From NCBI GenBank assembly GCA_902364975.1, contig CABJFQ010000003.1, positions 112,273-176,272 on the forward strand: a stretch of 64,000 nt of DNA, written 5' to 3'. Source of the DNA: Coriobacteriaceae bacterium (GTDB taxonomy: Bacteria; Actinomycetota; Coriobacteriia; Coriobacteriales; Coriobacteriaceae). How positions within the stretch are numbered: position 1 is the first letter of the stretch; every line of letters starts with the position of its first letter. This document shows positions 45,450 through 55,575 of the stretch, one piece after another. The notes beneath the pieces are model-generated. The model made no database searches. It was not told where the DNA came from and saw only the letters and a list, made by a program, of their open reading frames with translations. The position numbers and the translations under genes are program-made.

Positions 45450-46451
45450 TTGGAGGGCGCTGAGGCTGGGGGTCCAGCCGATGGTGGGTAGCTCACCGTC
45501 GAGAACCTCGTTAATGGTGGCGGCCATGCCGGCAAGCAGGCTGTTCTCGCTTACGGTGAGCGTGTCGTAGCCGCCGGCTCGCATAAGCTCGCGAATCACC
45601 ACGGCACCAGCCAAGATCACGCCCGCGCGTTTGGGCTGTACACCCGGTAGCGCGGCGATGCCTTCCGCGTCCAACACAGACATGCGCTCGATAGCGGCCG
45701 AGACCTGCTCCAGCGACAGCTCGCGTAGGTGCACAAAGCTCGAATCGTACGGTTCCAGCTCGTGGACCAGAACCACCAGCGTAGTCACCGTGCCGCCCAC
45801 CGCGACTAAGCGTTCGGCGCGCTCAAAGTCGACAGGCAGGCCCTCAAAATAGGCGGCGAACTGCTCGCCTGCCCACGCGGCAGCGGCAGCAAGCTCGCCA
45901 TCCGCGGGCGGCAACGCAGAGAAAAAGCGCTCCGTCACGCGACGGCAACCGATGTCCAGCGAGCGCGTTCCCTCCAGCGCAAAGACGCCGCGCTCCGGAG
46001 CGTATACGCCCGTCGCGAGTTCCGTGGACCCGCCGCCCGAATCCGCGACGATGATGCGCTCGCCGGCAAAGTCGTGCGCCACGCCAAAAAACGTCAGGCG
46101 CGCCTCGACCTCGCCCGGAATCACCTGTGGTTTGAGCCCCAACTCGCGCAGGCCGTCCAGCAGCAGCGCGGCATTGGACGCATCGCGCGCGGCACTCGTG
46201 CACGTGGTGCAGACGCACACGGCCCCAAAGGCACGGGCCTCGTCCACAAACATGCGGCACGCAGCGAGCACACGCTCGACAGCCGCCTCGCAGAAGCGCC
46301 CCGTCGCGTCCACGCCCTCGCCCAGGTCGGTAATCTCGGTATGCTTGGACGATTCCACAATCGCTCCGCCCTCGACCTGGGCCAACACCAGTCGCGACGA
46401 CACCGTTCCCAGGTCGATCGCGGCCACCTTATAGCGTTTGCAATTTGTCAT
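45447..46451 (-). CDS. ppx: Exopolyphosphatase / guanosine pentaphosphate phosphatase family
   Basis: 334 residues from ATG 46451 with GGAGGGG upstream. The ASKHA-fold signatures are clear: VAAIDLGTVSSRLVLA at 8-23 and IVADSGGGSTELATG near 132-146, then AVGGTVTT. The length is that of the short, single-module Ppx of Actinobacteria, without the C-terminal HD domain. It removes phosphate from polyphosphate or pppGpp in the cytoplasm. It lies 20 bases downstream of the FtsB-like gene in the arrangement common to Actinobacteria. Confidence 0.85.
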   Translation of the reverse strand: MTNCKRYKVAAIDLGTVSSRLVLAQVEGGAIVESSKHTEITDLGEGVDATGRFCEAAVERVLAACRMFVDEARAFGAVCVCTTCTSAARDASNAALLLDGLRELGLKPQVIPGEVEARLTFFGVAHDFAGERIIVADSGGGSTELATGVYAPERGVFALEGTRSLDIGCRRVTERFFSALPPADGELAAAAAWAGEQFAAYFEGLPVDFERAERLVAVGGTVTTLVVLVHELEPYDSSFVHLRELSLEQVSAAIERMSVLDAEGIAALPGVQPKRAGVILAGAVVIRELMRAGGYDTLTVSENSLLAGMAATINEVLDGELPTIGWTPSLSALQ

Positions 46452-46471
46452 TGCGGGCTCCCCTCCGGGCG

Positions 46472-47233
46472 CTATTTGCCGTTGGACACGACCGTCTGAC
46501 CCTCGACGCCGTTAAACCCAAACAGCATGTCGAGCGCCTGGATGTACCACGGCGCGTCCTTGCCGACTTCTTCGATTTCCTTGGCCACTTCGCTGGCCTT
46601 CTTGGCGTTTGAGGACTTTTTGCTCGACGACGAGTCCGAATCGTCGTCCAAGCCTAGCACGTCAATCTTCTTCTCGCCGGGCATCACCAGGCCCAGGTCC
46701 TCGGACGCCGCGTCCTTGATACCCTCCTCCGAGAGCAGCTTGTCGACGCTTTTTTGCAGCTCATCATTGTATTGCTGGCGAATCTCGACCTGCTTGGCCA
46801 AGATATCGCTCGAACGCTTTGCCACGTACAGATCGCGCACGGGAAAATACAGGCTCACGAGCACCAGCGCCACCACGATACCGATAAACAGCGGACGCAG
46901 AGAGCCATGCGTAAAGTCATAGATCGCCTTGACCACCGCGTTGTCGTTGGCGTAATGCATAAAGTCCGAGCCCGAAAGACGACTCGAGGGTCTGCTCGAT
47001 TTGTCGTGTGCCTGAGTCGAGAGACGCGATGCATGCGACGAACGCGCCGGGCGCACTGGTCCATCTGCCAAAGTATTTGATTGGGCATTGGGGCGCGAGG
47101 TACTTGTCGGGCGCTGCGCGGGGCGGCCGACGCCGGCGTAGGCGGACCCACCGAGCTGCACCGTGCGCGCAGGGCGAGGCGACGGCTCGCGCGAACCGGC
47201 GGAATAGTACCTGTTGTCGTAAATCTGATCCAT
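46472..47233 (-). CDS. FtsB/DivIC-like septum formation initiator protein
   Basis: 253 residues from ATG 47233. A long disordered Ser/Arg/Pro-rich N-terminus (to about 90) precedes one transmembrane helix (about 115-135). A coiled coil follows (AKQVEIRQQYNDELQKSVDKLLSEEG), with the ASEDLGLVMPGE segment typical of actinobacterial DivIC. The C-terminus is acidic and serine-rich. Family members stabilise the FtsQLB divisome complex at the septum. The position between enolase and ppx is the conserved actinobacterial context. Confidence 0.8.
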   Translation of the reverse strand: MDQIYDNRYYSAGSREPSPRPARTVQLGGSAYAGVGRPAQRPTSTSRPNAQSNTLADGPVRPARSSHASRLSTQAHDKSSRPSSRLSGSDFMHYANDNAVVKAIYDFTHGSLRPLFIGIVVALVLVSLYFPVRDLYVAKRSSDILAKQVEIRQQYNDELQKSVDKLLSEEGIKDAASEDLGLVMPGEKKIDVLGLDDDSDSSSSKKSSNAKKASEVAKEIEEVGKDAPWYIQALDMLFGFNGVEGQTVVSNGK

Positions 47234-47323
47234 GTGCGCCTTGTGCGGTTGAGGTTTGTTTGCGCTAAGTCCTTTAGTTATAGCACGAGCATGCGCACCG
47301 CCTTCGCCAGCCTTTGCTCGACA

Positions 47324-47356
47324 TAAAAAAGGCGCTGAGCCATACGGCCCAGCGCC
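47324..47356 (-). terminator. Enolase terminator
   Basis: GGCGCTG...CAGCGCC forms the stem, followed by TTTTTTATG on the minus strand, between eno and the FtsB-like gene. Confidence 0.8.
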
Positions 47357-47428
47357 CGATAGCGCTCTGTAGCATCTAACTGAAGCGGGGCAAAGCCGAG
47401 TCTGTCCCTCCCCACCAAGCTCGTCTGT

Positions 47429-48995
<1,567 letters not shown>

Positions 48996-49080
48996 AAAGT
49001 TCTGGATATCGTGCAATTCTAAGGGTCTAAAGTTCTGGATATCGTGCATAATCAGGTTATAAAAGTTCTGGATATCGTGT
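48996..49080 (+). repeat. Three 19-bp direct repeats, 33-bp period, upstream of AAA/DUF4143 gene
   Basis: AAAGTTCTGGATATCGTGC occurs at 48996, 49029 and 49062 (last base T in the third copy). The spacing is exactly 33 bases, about three helical turns. Each copy contains GATATC. The last ends 11 bases before the ATG at 49092. Confidence 0.85.
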
Positions 49081-49091
49081 ACGAGGTAGCC

Positions 49092-50459
49092 ATGCTTAAA
49101 CGAAAAGCCTATGACAAACTACTAAAATGGAAGCATGAAAGCGCTGGTAAAACAGCACTTCTTATTGAAGGAGCCCGCCGCGTCGGCAAGAGCACGCTTG
49201 CCCACACGTTTGGAGAAACCGAATACAAGTCCTGCCTTGTCATTGATTTCTTTCAAGCACCTGCCGAAGTTAAGCAATATTTTGAGGACTATCGCACTGA
49301 CTTCGACTCGCTCTTCCTCTATCTCTCGGTTTTCTATAACGTCAAACTCTATGAACACGAGACGCTTATCGTCTTTGACGAGGTCCAGATGTACCCGCAA
49401 GCACGCGGACTCATCAAGTATCTCGTTGCAGACGGACGTTACGACTACATCGAAACTGGATCCCTGCTCAGCATCAAGCAGAACATTAAAGATATCGTCA
49501 TCCCATCCGAGGAAGAGTCTCTGGAACTTGAGCCCCTCGACTTTGAGGAGTTTCTTTGGGGCATGGACGAAAAGGGGCTGGCCGATCTCATTCGCATGAG
49601 TTTTAACAAGATGAAGCCGCTCCCCGATGCCCTACATCGCAGAGCGCTCTCCCTTATGCGCGAATACATGCTCGTAGGCGGCATGCCTGAGCCGGTATCC
49701 ATCTATGTTGAGCAGCGCGCTTTTGCGCCCGTCGACGCTTCGAAGCGCCGAATCGTCCAGCTCTATCGCAACGATATCTCTCGTTTTGCAACCGGTTACG
49801 AATTCAAAGTCGTCTCCGTACTCGATGGCATCCCGGGTCAGCTCTCTAGGCACGAAAAACGATTCAAGCTTTCCTCACTTGATAAAAACGCACGCATGCG
49901 CACCTACGAAGAAGCCTTCTTTTGGCTGGCAGACGCGCGAATTGCCAATATCTGCTATGCCGCAAGCGAACCGAGCGTGGGCCTTTCACTCAGCATGGAG
50001 CAAACGGCCCTCAAGTGTTACATGGCAGACACCGGCCTGCTTGTAACGCTTGCCTTCTCTGACAACAACGATGCCGATGAAGACGTTTACAGGGCCGTGC
50101 TTCGCGGTGACATCGGATTGAACGAAGGAATGCTTACCGAAAACTACGTTGCCCAATCTCTAAAGGCCAATGGACACAGGCTCTTCTTTTATTCCCAAAG
50201 TGGAAAGAAGGAGGGGGAGGAGCGCATGGAAATCGACTTCCTCGTTACCCGACCCTATGTCAATGCCGCCGGAAAGCCGCGCATCAGCCCCATCGAAGTT
50301 AAGTCGCCACGCAGATACGGAACCATCTCCCTCGACCGATTCCGCGCGCGCTTTAACAAGAAGATTGGGATGGCTTACGTGTTGCACCCTAAACAACTCG
50401 AGTGGGATGCCGAAGCACAGCTGGCACATCTTCCGTTGTATATGGCTTTTTGCTTGTAG
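49092..50459 (+). CDS. AAA ATPase with DUF4143 C-terminal domain, copy 2
   Basis: 455 residues from ATG 49092, with GAGGT upstream. Walker A GARRVGKS at 27-34, Walker B IVFDEVQ near 95, the family signature LVGGMPEPV near 195, and a C-terminal PD-(D/E)XK-like core (MEIDFLV...PIEVKS). Same domain order as the gene at 44004-45305 but with low identity, so probably separate acquisitions or old paralogues. Three 33-bp-period repeats directly upstream are shared in layout, not sequence. Function unknown; autoregulated expression is a fair guess. Confidence 0.85.
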   Translation: MLKRKAYDKLLKWKHESAGKTALLIEGARRVGKSTLAHTFGETEYKSCLVIDFFQAPAEVKQYFEDYRTDFDSLFLYLSVFYNVKLYEHETLIVFDEVQMYPQARGLIKYLVADGRYDYIETGSLLSIKQNIKDIVIPSEEESLELEPLDFEEFLWGMDEKGLADLIRMSFNKMKPLPDALHRRALSLMREYMLVGGMPEPVSIYVEQRAFAPVDASKRRIVQLYRNDISRFATGYEFKVVSVLDGIPGQLSRHEKRFKLSSLDKNARMRTYEEAFFWLADARIANICYAASEPSVGLSLSMEQTALKCYMADTGLLVTLAFSDNNDADEDVYRAVLRGDIGLNEGMLTENYVAQSLKANGHRLFFYSQSGKKEGEERMEIDFLVTRPYVNAAGKPRISPIEVKSPRRYGTISLDRFRARFNKKIGMAYVLHPKQLEWDAEAQLAHLPLYMAFCL

Positions 50460-50498
50460 AGACCTCTCTACGAATGGATGCCGTGAGAGACGCAGGCC

Positions 50499-51359
50499 TC
50501 ACTCGCTTGCTTTTGCTTGGTCCCACAGGTCGTTGAGCTGAGCGGTTGAGCAGGCGGCGAGGTCATCGTCCGCCTCGTGCACGACGGCCTCCATCGCGGC
50601 CCAGCGACGGCGGAACTTTGCCGTGCTGGCGCGCAGAGCGCTCTCGGCGTCGATCCCCTCCTTGCGCGCAACGTTGACCAGGGCAAAGAGCAGGTCGCCA
50701 AACTCCATCTCGCGCTCGGGCGAGCCGGGAGCCTCGGCCTCAAACTCGGCACGCTCCTCGGCAACCTCGTCCCACACATCCTGGACTGTCTCCCACTCAA
50801 AGCCCACGGCAGCCGCCTTGCGCGACACCTTCTGGGCCTGCATCAGCGCCGGCAGATGTGTGGGTACGCCGTCAAGCAGGCCCTCGGGCGCAGCCTCGCC
50901 TGCCGCCACGGCCTTGTCCTTGGCAGCCTTCTCGGCAAGCTTGACCTCGTCCCAAATCTTGAGCACCTCGTCGGAGTTATCGGCATCCACATCGCCAAAC
51001 ACGTGCGGGTGACGACGAATGAGCTTGGCGTCGATATCGCGCGCCACATCGGCCAGCGTAAACTCACCGGCGTCCGCCGCAATCTGCGCATGCAGTACCA
51101 CCTGCATGAGCACGTCGCCGAGCTCCTCGCGCAGATGCGCCGCGTCGTCGGTCTCGATGCAATCGAGTGCCTCGTAGGCTTCCTCGATCATGTTCTTGCC
51201 AATGCTCTGATGCGTCTGTTCGCGGTCCCACGGGCAGCCATCGGGCTGGCGCAGGCGCCAGATGGTCTGCACCAGATGCTGCAGCTCGGCCGACGCGTCT
51301 ACCAGCGTGGACAGGTCGCGCGAACCCTCGTCATTTTGCTGAGCCATATGCTCGGCCAT
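50499..51359 (-). CDS. mazG: Nucleoside triphosphate pyrophosphohydrolase
   Basis: 286 residues, two tandem MazG modules. The first has CPWDREQTH, EEAYEALDCIE and REELGDVLMQVVLHA, the ExxE...ExxD metal site. The second (about 190-250) has EEREFE-like acids and EFGDLLFALVNVAR. Start ATG 51359 follows GGGGGAGGA. The full-length two-module form hydrolyses all NTPs to NMP and PPi, as in E. coli MazG. It lies two bases after the yfcE stop and is cotranscribed with it. Confidence 0.9.
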   Translation of the reverse strand: MAEHMAQQNDEGSRDLSTLVDASAELQHLVQTIWRLRQPDGCPWDREQTHQSIGKNMIEEAYEALDCIETDDAAHLREELGDVLMQVVLHAQIAADAGEFTLADVARDIDAKLIRRHPHVFGDVDADNSDEVLKIWDEVKLAEKAAKDKAVAAGEAAPEGLLDGVPTHLPALMQAQKVSRKAAAVGFEWETVQDVWDEVAEERAEFEAEAPGSPEREMEFGDLLFALVNVARKEGIDAESALRASTAKFRRRWAAMEAVVHEADDDLAACSTAQLNDLWDQAKASE

Positions 51360-51361
51360 GG

Positions 51362-51910
51362 TTAGTCCTCCCCCATGATCACATGGCGGAACGCGCCGCC
51401 CTCGTAGACGCCGTAGCTATGTGTGCCGTCCTTGGGGATGCTCACGCTGCCGGGATTGAAGAGCCACAGACCCGGGTGCGCGGCGCTTTCCTCGTTAACC
51501 TTGATGTGCGTATGGCCGTAGACGAGCGCGGAGCCCTCGGGCAGCGCGGGCGCGTGGTCAACGCTGTTATGCATGCCAGCGCCAAAGACGTGGCCATGCG
51601 TCAGGAACAGTTCACGGCCGGTCTCGTCAAACAACGTGGCGTAGTCGGCCATGACGGGGAAGTCGAGGACCATCTGGTCGACCTCGGCGTCGCAGTTGCC
51701 GCGGACGGCGATAATGCGGTCAGCCAGGGCGTTGAGCAGCGGAATCACGCGCTTGGGGGCGTAGTCGCGCGGCAGGTCGTTACGCGGGCCGTGGTAGAGC
51801 AGGTCGCCCAACAGCACAATGCGGTCGGGCTGCTCGAATTCGATAGCAGTGCAGAGGCGCTCGGCCCAGTATGCCGAGCCGTGGATGTCGGAGGCGATGA
51901 GGTATTTCAT
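51362..51910 (-). CDS. yfcE: YfcE-family phosphodiesterase
   Basis: 182 residues. Metal ligands in order: ASDIHG at 6, LGDLLYHGPRN near 34, VRGNCD near 70, THGH near 104 and YGHTH near 131. Length and the GPRNDLP segment match YfcE rather than the larger phosphoesterases at 2.8-5 kb. YfcE hydrolyses phosphodiester model substrates; the natural one is unknown. Operon with mazG. Confidence 0.85.
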   Translation of the reverse strand: MKYLIASDIHGSAYWAERLCTAIEFEQPDRIVLLGDLLYHGPRNDLPRDYAPKRVIPLLNALADRIIAVRGNCDAEVDQMVLDFPVMADYATLFDETGRELFLTHGHVFGAGMHNSVDHAPALPEGSALVYGHTHIKVNEESAAHPGLWLFNPGSVSIPKDGTHSYGVYEGGAFRHVIMGED

Positions 51911-51983
51911 GGGGAGTCCTTTCGAAGTGGAGTTGATGGGGGCTGAATACGGGGTCTGGCGGATATGGAGCCCATCTACCGTG

Positions 51984-52469
51984 TTACTCGAATCGCAGCG
52001 CAGCGCTCTGAGCCGCCTGCATCACGCGTTGGAGCGGCACGTCATGTTCGCGGGCAAGACGGGCGCAATTCTCGTACTCGGGAGCCGCGCGCTCGCTGCC
52101 GTCGGGCAGGGTCGCCACCTTAACGGATACCTCGCCCCAAGGCGTTGTCACCTGCTCGAATCGGCGCGGCAGGCAAACGCGTTCCATCACCTGACGACGA
52201 ACGGCGTTGGTCGTGGTCTCCGAAAAGATAATCGTCTGCAGGCGCTCGATATCCTCGTGCGAGCAGATCACCTGCAGCTGCCATCCGGGGCGGCCCTTTT
52301 TGCAGTAAAGCGGCAACCAATGCACCTCGCGAGCGCCGGCCTTGCGCAGACAATCGGCAGCGTAGGCAAGCACCTCGGGCGACGCGTCGTCGATGTCGCA
52401 CTCCAGCTTGACGATAGTTTCGGGCGCATCGGTCTCGCGAGACAGCGGGGATGTGCTATCGCATTGCAT
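51984..52469 (-). CDS. larC: LarC C-terminal-type protein (DUF111 part only)
   Basis: 161 residues from ATG 52469 (AAAGGA upstream). It matches only the C-terminal part of LarC / DUF111: LECDIDDASPEVLAYAADCLRKAGAREVHWLP, then KKGRPGWQLQVIC, then REQMERV-like and KVATLPDGS. Full LarC (about 400 residues) makes the nickel-pincer cofactor of lactate racemase. In lactobacilli LarC is made by a programmed frameshift from larC1 and larC2. Here I find no LarC1 portion upstream, so it is stand-alone or a relic. Confidence 0.7.
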   Translation of the reverse strand: MQCDSTSPLSRETDAPETIVKLECDIDDASPEVLAYAADCLRKAGAREVHWLPLYCKKGRPGWQLQVICSHEDIERLQTIIFSETTTNAVRRQVMERVCLPRRFEQVTTPWGEVSVKVATLPDGSERAAPEYENCARLAREHDVPLQRVMQAAQSAALRFE

Positions 52470-52607
52470 ACGGTCTGGATCCTTTCCGCGCGGGCTCGTT
52501 TTGTTCACTCAAACGCTAGCACATCGCGGGCTGCACGAGTGTGACGGCGCGTGATGAGCGCGATTTTCCTTGTCCGCAAGAAACCGACACTCCACCGCCT
52601 CAGCCGA

Positions 52608-52668
52608 ACATGTACATCAGCCTTCAAACATGTCATTACTTGCAGCTTTTAGAGGCTGATGTACATGT
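52608..52668. repeat. Perfect 16-bp inverted repeat in divergent interval
   Basis: ACATGTACATCAGCCT (52608-52623) and AGGCTGATGTACATGT (52653-52668) are exact inverted copies, 29 bases apart. Candidate operator or miniature element between larC and the histidinol-phosphatase gene. Confidence 0.6.
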
Positions 52669-52770
52669 ATTGGAGCAAGACCGATGTCGCGAGCTCGCCC
52701 TTATGCGCTGCCCGTCCTTTCCAGTCGATTTCGGCCCCCAGTGCGCTCATCGCAGCGGGGACCGCGCCGT

Positions 52771-52776
52771 TACAAT
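52771..52776 (+). promoter_or_regulatory. -10 element for histidinol-phosphatase gene
   Basis: TACAAT lies 32 bases before the ATG at 52809, with AAAGGAG as ribosome site between. Confidence 0.45.
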
Positions 52777-52808
52777 AGGGCGGATTCGCTTGACGCAAAG
52801 GAGTCGCC

Positions 52809-53720
52809 ATGTCTGCTTGCCCGCTGGTCGATTGCCATACCCACACCTCGTTCTCGGACGGGCACGCCTCGTTTGAGGACAACGTCCGCGCCGCTGCTGC
52901 GGCCGGTTGCCGCGTTATGGTCTCGACTGACCACCTCACCCTGCCCGCCAGCATGGACGCCAATTGCGAGGTACAGGTTACCGAGGGCGACCTGCCGGCA
53001 CATCGTCTGGCTTTTGAGGATGCCCGCAAGCTTGCCGCGCAGATCGCGCCGAAACTCGAGCTTATCTATGGCTTTGAGTGCGATTGGTACGAAGGCTGCG
53101 AGCCTTTGGTCGAGCGCTGGTCCCGGGGCGCCGTCGTGCGCCTGGGCAGCGTACATTGGATTGGCAACCCGGGCGATATTGCGGCAGGCGCTGCGGGCAC
53201 GACGGGGACAGAGGACGTCGCTCGTCCCGATACACCCGATTCGCGCTGCGGTTGGATCGACGATGACACCGACCTGCATGTTTGGGAAAACTTAGGCGTG
53301 CGCGGCGTGTGGGAGCGCTACGTCGACGACTGGTGCCGCGCCTGCGAGAGCCCGCTTAACTTTGACGTGATGGCCCACCCCGACCTGGTCATGCGCTTTT
53401 CGAAGGAAGGCTTTGCGCCCGATTTTGACCCGGCGCCGTTTTGGGAGCAGATGGCCGAATGCGCCCACGATACGGGTCGCCGTGTCGAAGTCTCGACCGC
53501 CGCGCCGCGCAAGGGCCTCGACGACTATTACCCCTCGACGGGACTGTTGCGTTGCTTTGCCCATGCCGAGGTGCCCATCACCTTTGGCTCGGACGCGCAC
53601 CGCGCCTGTGACATCTGCTGGAATATCCGCGATGCACAAGCCCACGCCTACGACTGCGGCTATCGAGCCTTCGACATCCCCCACCCCACCGGAGAATGGC
53701 AACCCACGCCCCTCGCCTAA
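52809..53720 (+). CDS. hisJ: PHP-domain histidinol-phosphatase
   Basis: 303 residues from ATG 52809 (AAAGGAG). PHP metal-binding motif DCHTHTSFSDGH at 8-19, then STDH near 40, YGFECDW near 88, GSVHW near 112, MAHPDLV near 191 and FGSDAHRA near 260. These are the HxH, E, H and DxH ligands of the family. It removes phosphate from histidinol phosphate, the step otherwise lacking in the adjacent his operon, which carries no haloacid-type phosphatase on hisB. A glycine/threonine-rich insert (about 120-145) is unusual. Convergent with the operon end. Confidence 0.85.
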   Translation: MSACPLVDCHTHTSFSDGHASFEDNVRAAAAAGCRVMVSTDHLTLPASMDANCEVQVTEGDLPAHRLAFEDARKLAAQIAPKLELIYGFECDWYEGCEPLVERWSRGAVVRLGSVHWIGNPGDIAAGAAGTTGTEDVARPDTPDSRCGWIDDDTDLHVWENLGVRGVWERYVDDWCRACESPLNFDVMAHPDLVMRFSKEGFAPDFDPAPFWEQMAECAHDTGRRVEVSTAAPRKGLDDYYPSTGLLRCFAHAEVPITFGSDAHRACDICWNIRDAQAHAYDCGYRAFDIPHPTGEWQPTPLA

Positions 53721-53752
53721 CTAGTCATTGGGGACGTTCTTAAACGACTAGT
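53720..53752. terminator. Hairpin between convergent hisJ and hisE
   Basis: ACTAGTC and GACTAGT pair across a loop containing GGGGACGTTC, the core of the dispersed intergenic repeats. It overlaps both gene ends. Confidence 0.5.
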
Positions 53753-54065
53753 GGCGGCGGGCGTTGAGTTCGCCGGCCAGCTCGTCAAGGGTGATGCCGT
53801 AGCGCTCAAGCGTCACGAGCAGGTGGTAGACCAGGTCGCCGGCCTCGTAGCGGATGTGGTCGTGATCGTTATCCTTGCAGGCCATGATGACCTCGCTCGC
53901 CTCCTCGGCAAGCTTCTTGAGCAGCTCATCCTCCACGTCGGTCAGCAGACGCGCGGTATAGCTCTCCTGCGGCGACGCGTCGCGACGGCCATGAATCACC
54001 TCGGCCAGCCCCGTCAGCGTCTCACCGATATTTCCCGGCTGCACGTTAGCTGTTCTGACTCCCAT
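53748..54065 (-). CDS. hisE: Phosphoribosyl-ATP pyrophosphatase
   Basis: 105 residues. The MazG-like alpha-helical fold is shown by EELLKKLAEEASEVIMA-type ExxE (KKLAEEASE near 50) and EAGDLVYHLLVTL (ExxD near 74). It hydrolyses phosphoribosyl-ATP to phosphoribosyl-AMP, step 2 of histidine synthesis. Last gene of the his operon, 15 bases after the small RDAC-like gene. Confidence 0.92.
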   Translation of the reverse strand: MGVRTANVQPGNIGETLTGLAEVIHGRRDASPQESYTARLLTDVEDELLKKLAEEASEVIMACKDNDHDHIRYEAGDLVYHLLVTLERYGITLDELAGELNARRH

Positions 54066-54080
54066 GGTTATTTCCTCTCG

Positions 54081-54308
54081 TTACTGCAGCGTAAAGTAGG
54101 TACCGGTCTCATCGAACCGAGGCTTTGCGCCCTTTTTCTCAAAGAACTCGACGATGACGGCATGGGCCTCATCGAGCCTTTCCTTCTCGGCCTCGAGCCA
54201 AAGCGACTGCGCCCCGCAGGCATCAGTCAGGTGCACGCGGCATGGCACGCCCGCGCGGAGGAGCTCGGTGTTGCAGTCGGCGACCTCGAACGGCGTCACG
54301 ACTTTCAT
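54081..54308 (-). CDS. Small RDAC-like protein in the his operon
   Basis: 75 residues. It overlaps the hisI stop by four bases (ATGA coupling). The motif [14 protein letters not shown] near 26-39 corresponds to the (R/T)DACG signature for which I recall a Coriobacteriia family named RDAC, found in histidine operons. It is acidic with a conserved single cysteine; no catalytic fold is recognised. Tight coupling between hisI and hisE suggests a role in the PRATP/PRAMP steps or their regulation, which is inference. Confidence 0.65.
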   Translation of the reverse strand: MKVVTPFEVADCNTELLRAGVPCRVHLTDACGAQSLWLEAEKERLDEAHAVIVEFFEKKGAKPRFDETGTYFTLQ

Positions 54309-54646
54309 CGCACTCCCCCTTCCACGCGCTTAAAGAAGCAGGTACGGTTGCCGGTGTGGCAGGCCGGACCCGGCGAGTCGACCTTGACCAGTAGCGTATC
54401 GCTATCGCAGTCGGCCCAGAGCTCCTTGACCTCCTGCATATTGCCGCTCGTCGCGCCCTTATTCCAGAGCTCTTGGCGGCTGCGGCTCCAAAACCACGTG
54501 GTACCGGTCTTGAGCGTCAACCCCACCGATTCCTCGTTCATCCAAGCAACCATAAGCACCTCGCCGGTGTCATACTGCTGAACCACACAAGGAATCAGCC
54601 CGCGGGCGTCGTACGTAAGTTTTGAAGGATCGGTTATCTCTTCCAT
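54305..54646 (-). CDS. hisI: Phosphoribosyl-AMP cyclohydrolase
   Basis: 113 residues from ATG 54646 with GGGGAGAG upstream; a longer upstream frame runs into an inverted repeat and is unlikely. [40 protein letters not shown] and [10 protein letters not shown] give the zinc cysteines and magnesium aspartates. It opens the adenine ring of phosphoribosyl-AMP (step 3). Separate from hisE, as in Actinobacteria. Confidence 0.92.
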   Translation of the reverse strand: MEEITDPSKLTYDARGLIPCVVQQYDTGEVLMVAWMNEESVGLTLKTGTTWFWSRSRQELWNKGATSGNMQEVKELWADCDSDTLLVKVDSPGPACHTGNRTCFFKRVEGGVR

Positions 54647-54685
54647 TTCTCTCCCCAAATTCAAACTTCGCAGGTCGGCGAGGGT

Positions 54686-54780
54686 TGTCCAGGTGCCCGA
54701 GATTCCGAGCGACAAGCCCGACGACGCGTACTTAAAGTACGCGAGGAGGGTTGGAGCCGGAAGGTCGGGCGCCTGGGCAA
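54686..54780. repeat. Large inverted repeat between hisF and hisI
   Basis: An imperfect palindrome of about 95 bases is centred on GCGTACTTAAAGTACGC (54726-54742). The outer arms pair CCAGGTGCCCGA with TCGGGCGCCTGG. It fills the only long gap in the lower his operon and could lower or stabilise distal expression, or be a REP-like insertion. Confidence 0.55.
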
Positions 54781-54789
54781 GCCGCAGCG

Positions 54790-55572
54790 CTAGAAGTCCA
54801 ACCTGACAGGGATGCCTTGAGAGGCCATATATTCTTTGACTTCGCGAATGCTGAAGGTTCCAAAGTGAAAGACGCTGGCCGCCAGCACGGCGTCGGCTTC
54901 GCCCTCGATCACGCCCTCGGCAAAATGCTCGAGCGTGCCCACGCCACCGCTCGCGATGACGGGAATCGGCACCGCACGCGCCACGGCGCGGGTGAGTGCC
55001 AGGTCAAAGCCGGCCTTGGTGCCGTCGCGGTCCATGCTGGTCAGCAAGATCTCGCCGGCGCCGCGGCGAGCCGCCTCCTCGGCCCACGCCACCGCGTCGA
55101 TACCCGTGGCATTGCGGCCTCCCGCGGTAAAGACCTCCCACTTGTCGGCATCCGGCTGCCCAGGCAGGCCGACGCGCTTGGCATCGATCGCCACGACCAC
55201 GGCCTGGCTGCCAAACGCCGCGGCAGCTTGGCTGATCAGCGACGGGTCGCGCACGGCGGCAGAGTTGAGCGATACCTTGTCGGCACCGGCCGCCACCATC
55301 GTTCGCATGCCCGCAAGGTCGCGAAAGCCACCGCCCACGGTGTAGGGAATGGCGAGCTCCTCGGCCGCATGCGCCGCCATCTCGATGGTCGTCGCACGGT
55401 TGTCGCTCGTGGCAGTGATGTCCAGGAACACGACCTCGTCCGCACCCTCGCGATCGTAGGCACGGGCAAGCTCCACCGGATCGCCCGCATCGCGCAGGCT
55501 CACAAAGTTGACGCCCTTGACCACGCGGCCGTCCTTAACGTCCAGGCAGGGAATGACGCGTTTGGTAAGCAT
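54790..55572 (-). CDS. hisF: Imidazole glycerol phosphate synthase, cyclase subunit
   Basis: 260 residues, complete (beta/alpha)8 barrel. Catalytic aspartates in [15 protein letters not shown] (Asp11) and VVVAIDAKR (Asp130); GGGFRDL and [11 protein letters not shown] are phosphate-binding loops. With HisH it makes imidazole glycerol phosphate and AICAR (step 5). Starts three bases after hisA ends. Confidence 0.95.
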   Translation of the reverse strand: MLTKRVIPCLDVKDGRVVKGVNFVSLRDAGDPVELARAYDREGADEVVFLDITATSDNRATTIEMAAHAAEELAIPYTVGGGFRDLAGMRTMVAAGADKVSLNSAAVRDPSLISQAAAAFGSQAVVVAIDAKRVGLPGQPDADKWEVFTAGGRNATGIDAVAWAEEAARRGAGEILLTSMDRDGTKAGFDLALTRAVARAVPIPVIASGGVGTLEHFAEGVIEGEADAVLAASVFHFGTFSIREVKEYMASQGIPVRLDF

Positions 55573-55575
55573 GGG

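Noticed and set aside
48996..49080. CRISPR-like array before the second AAA/DUF4143 gene
   Set aside because: 19-base repeats with 14-base gaps are too short, with three copies and no cas genes.
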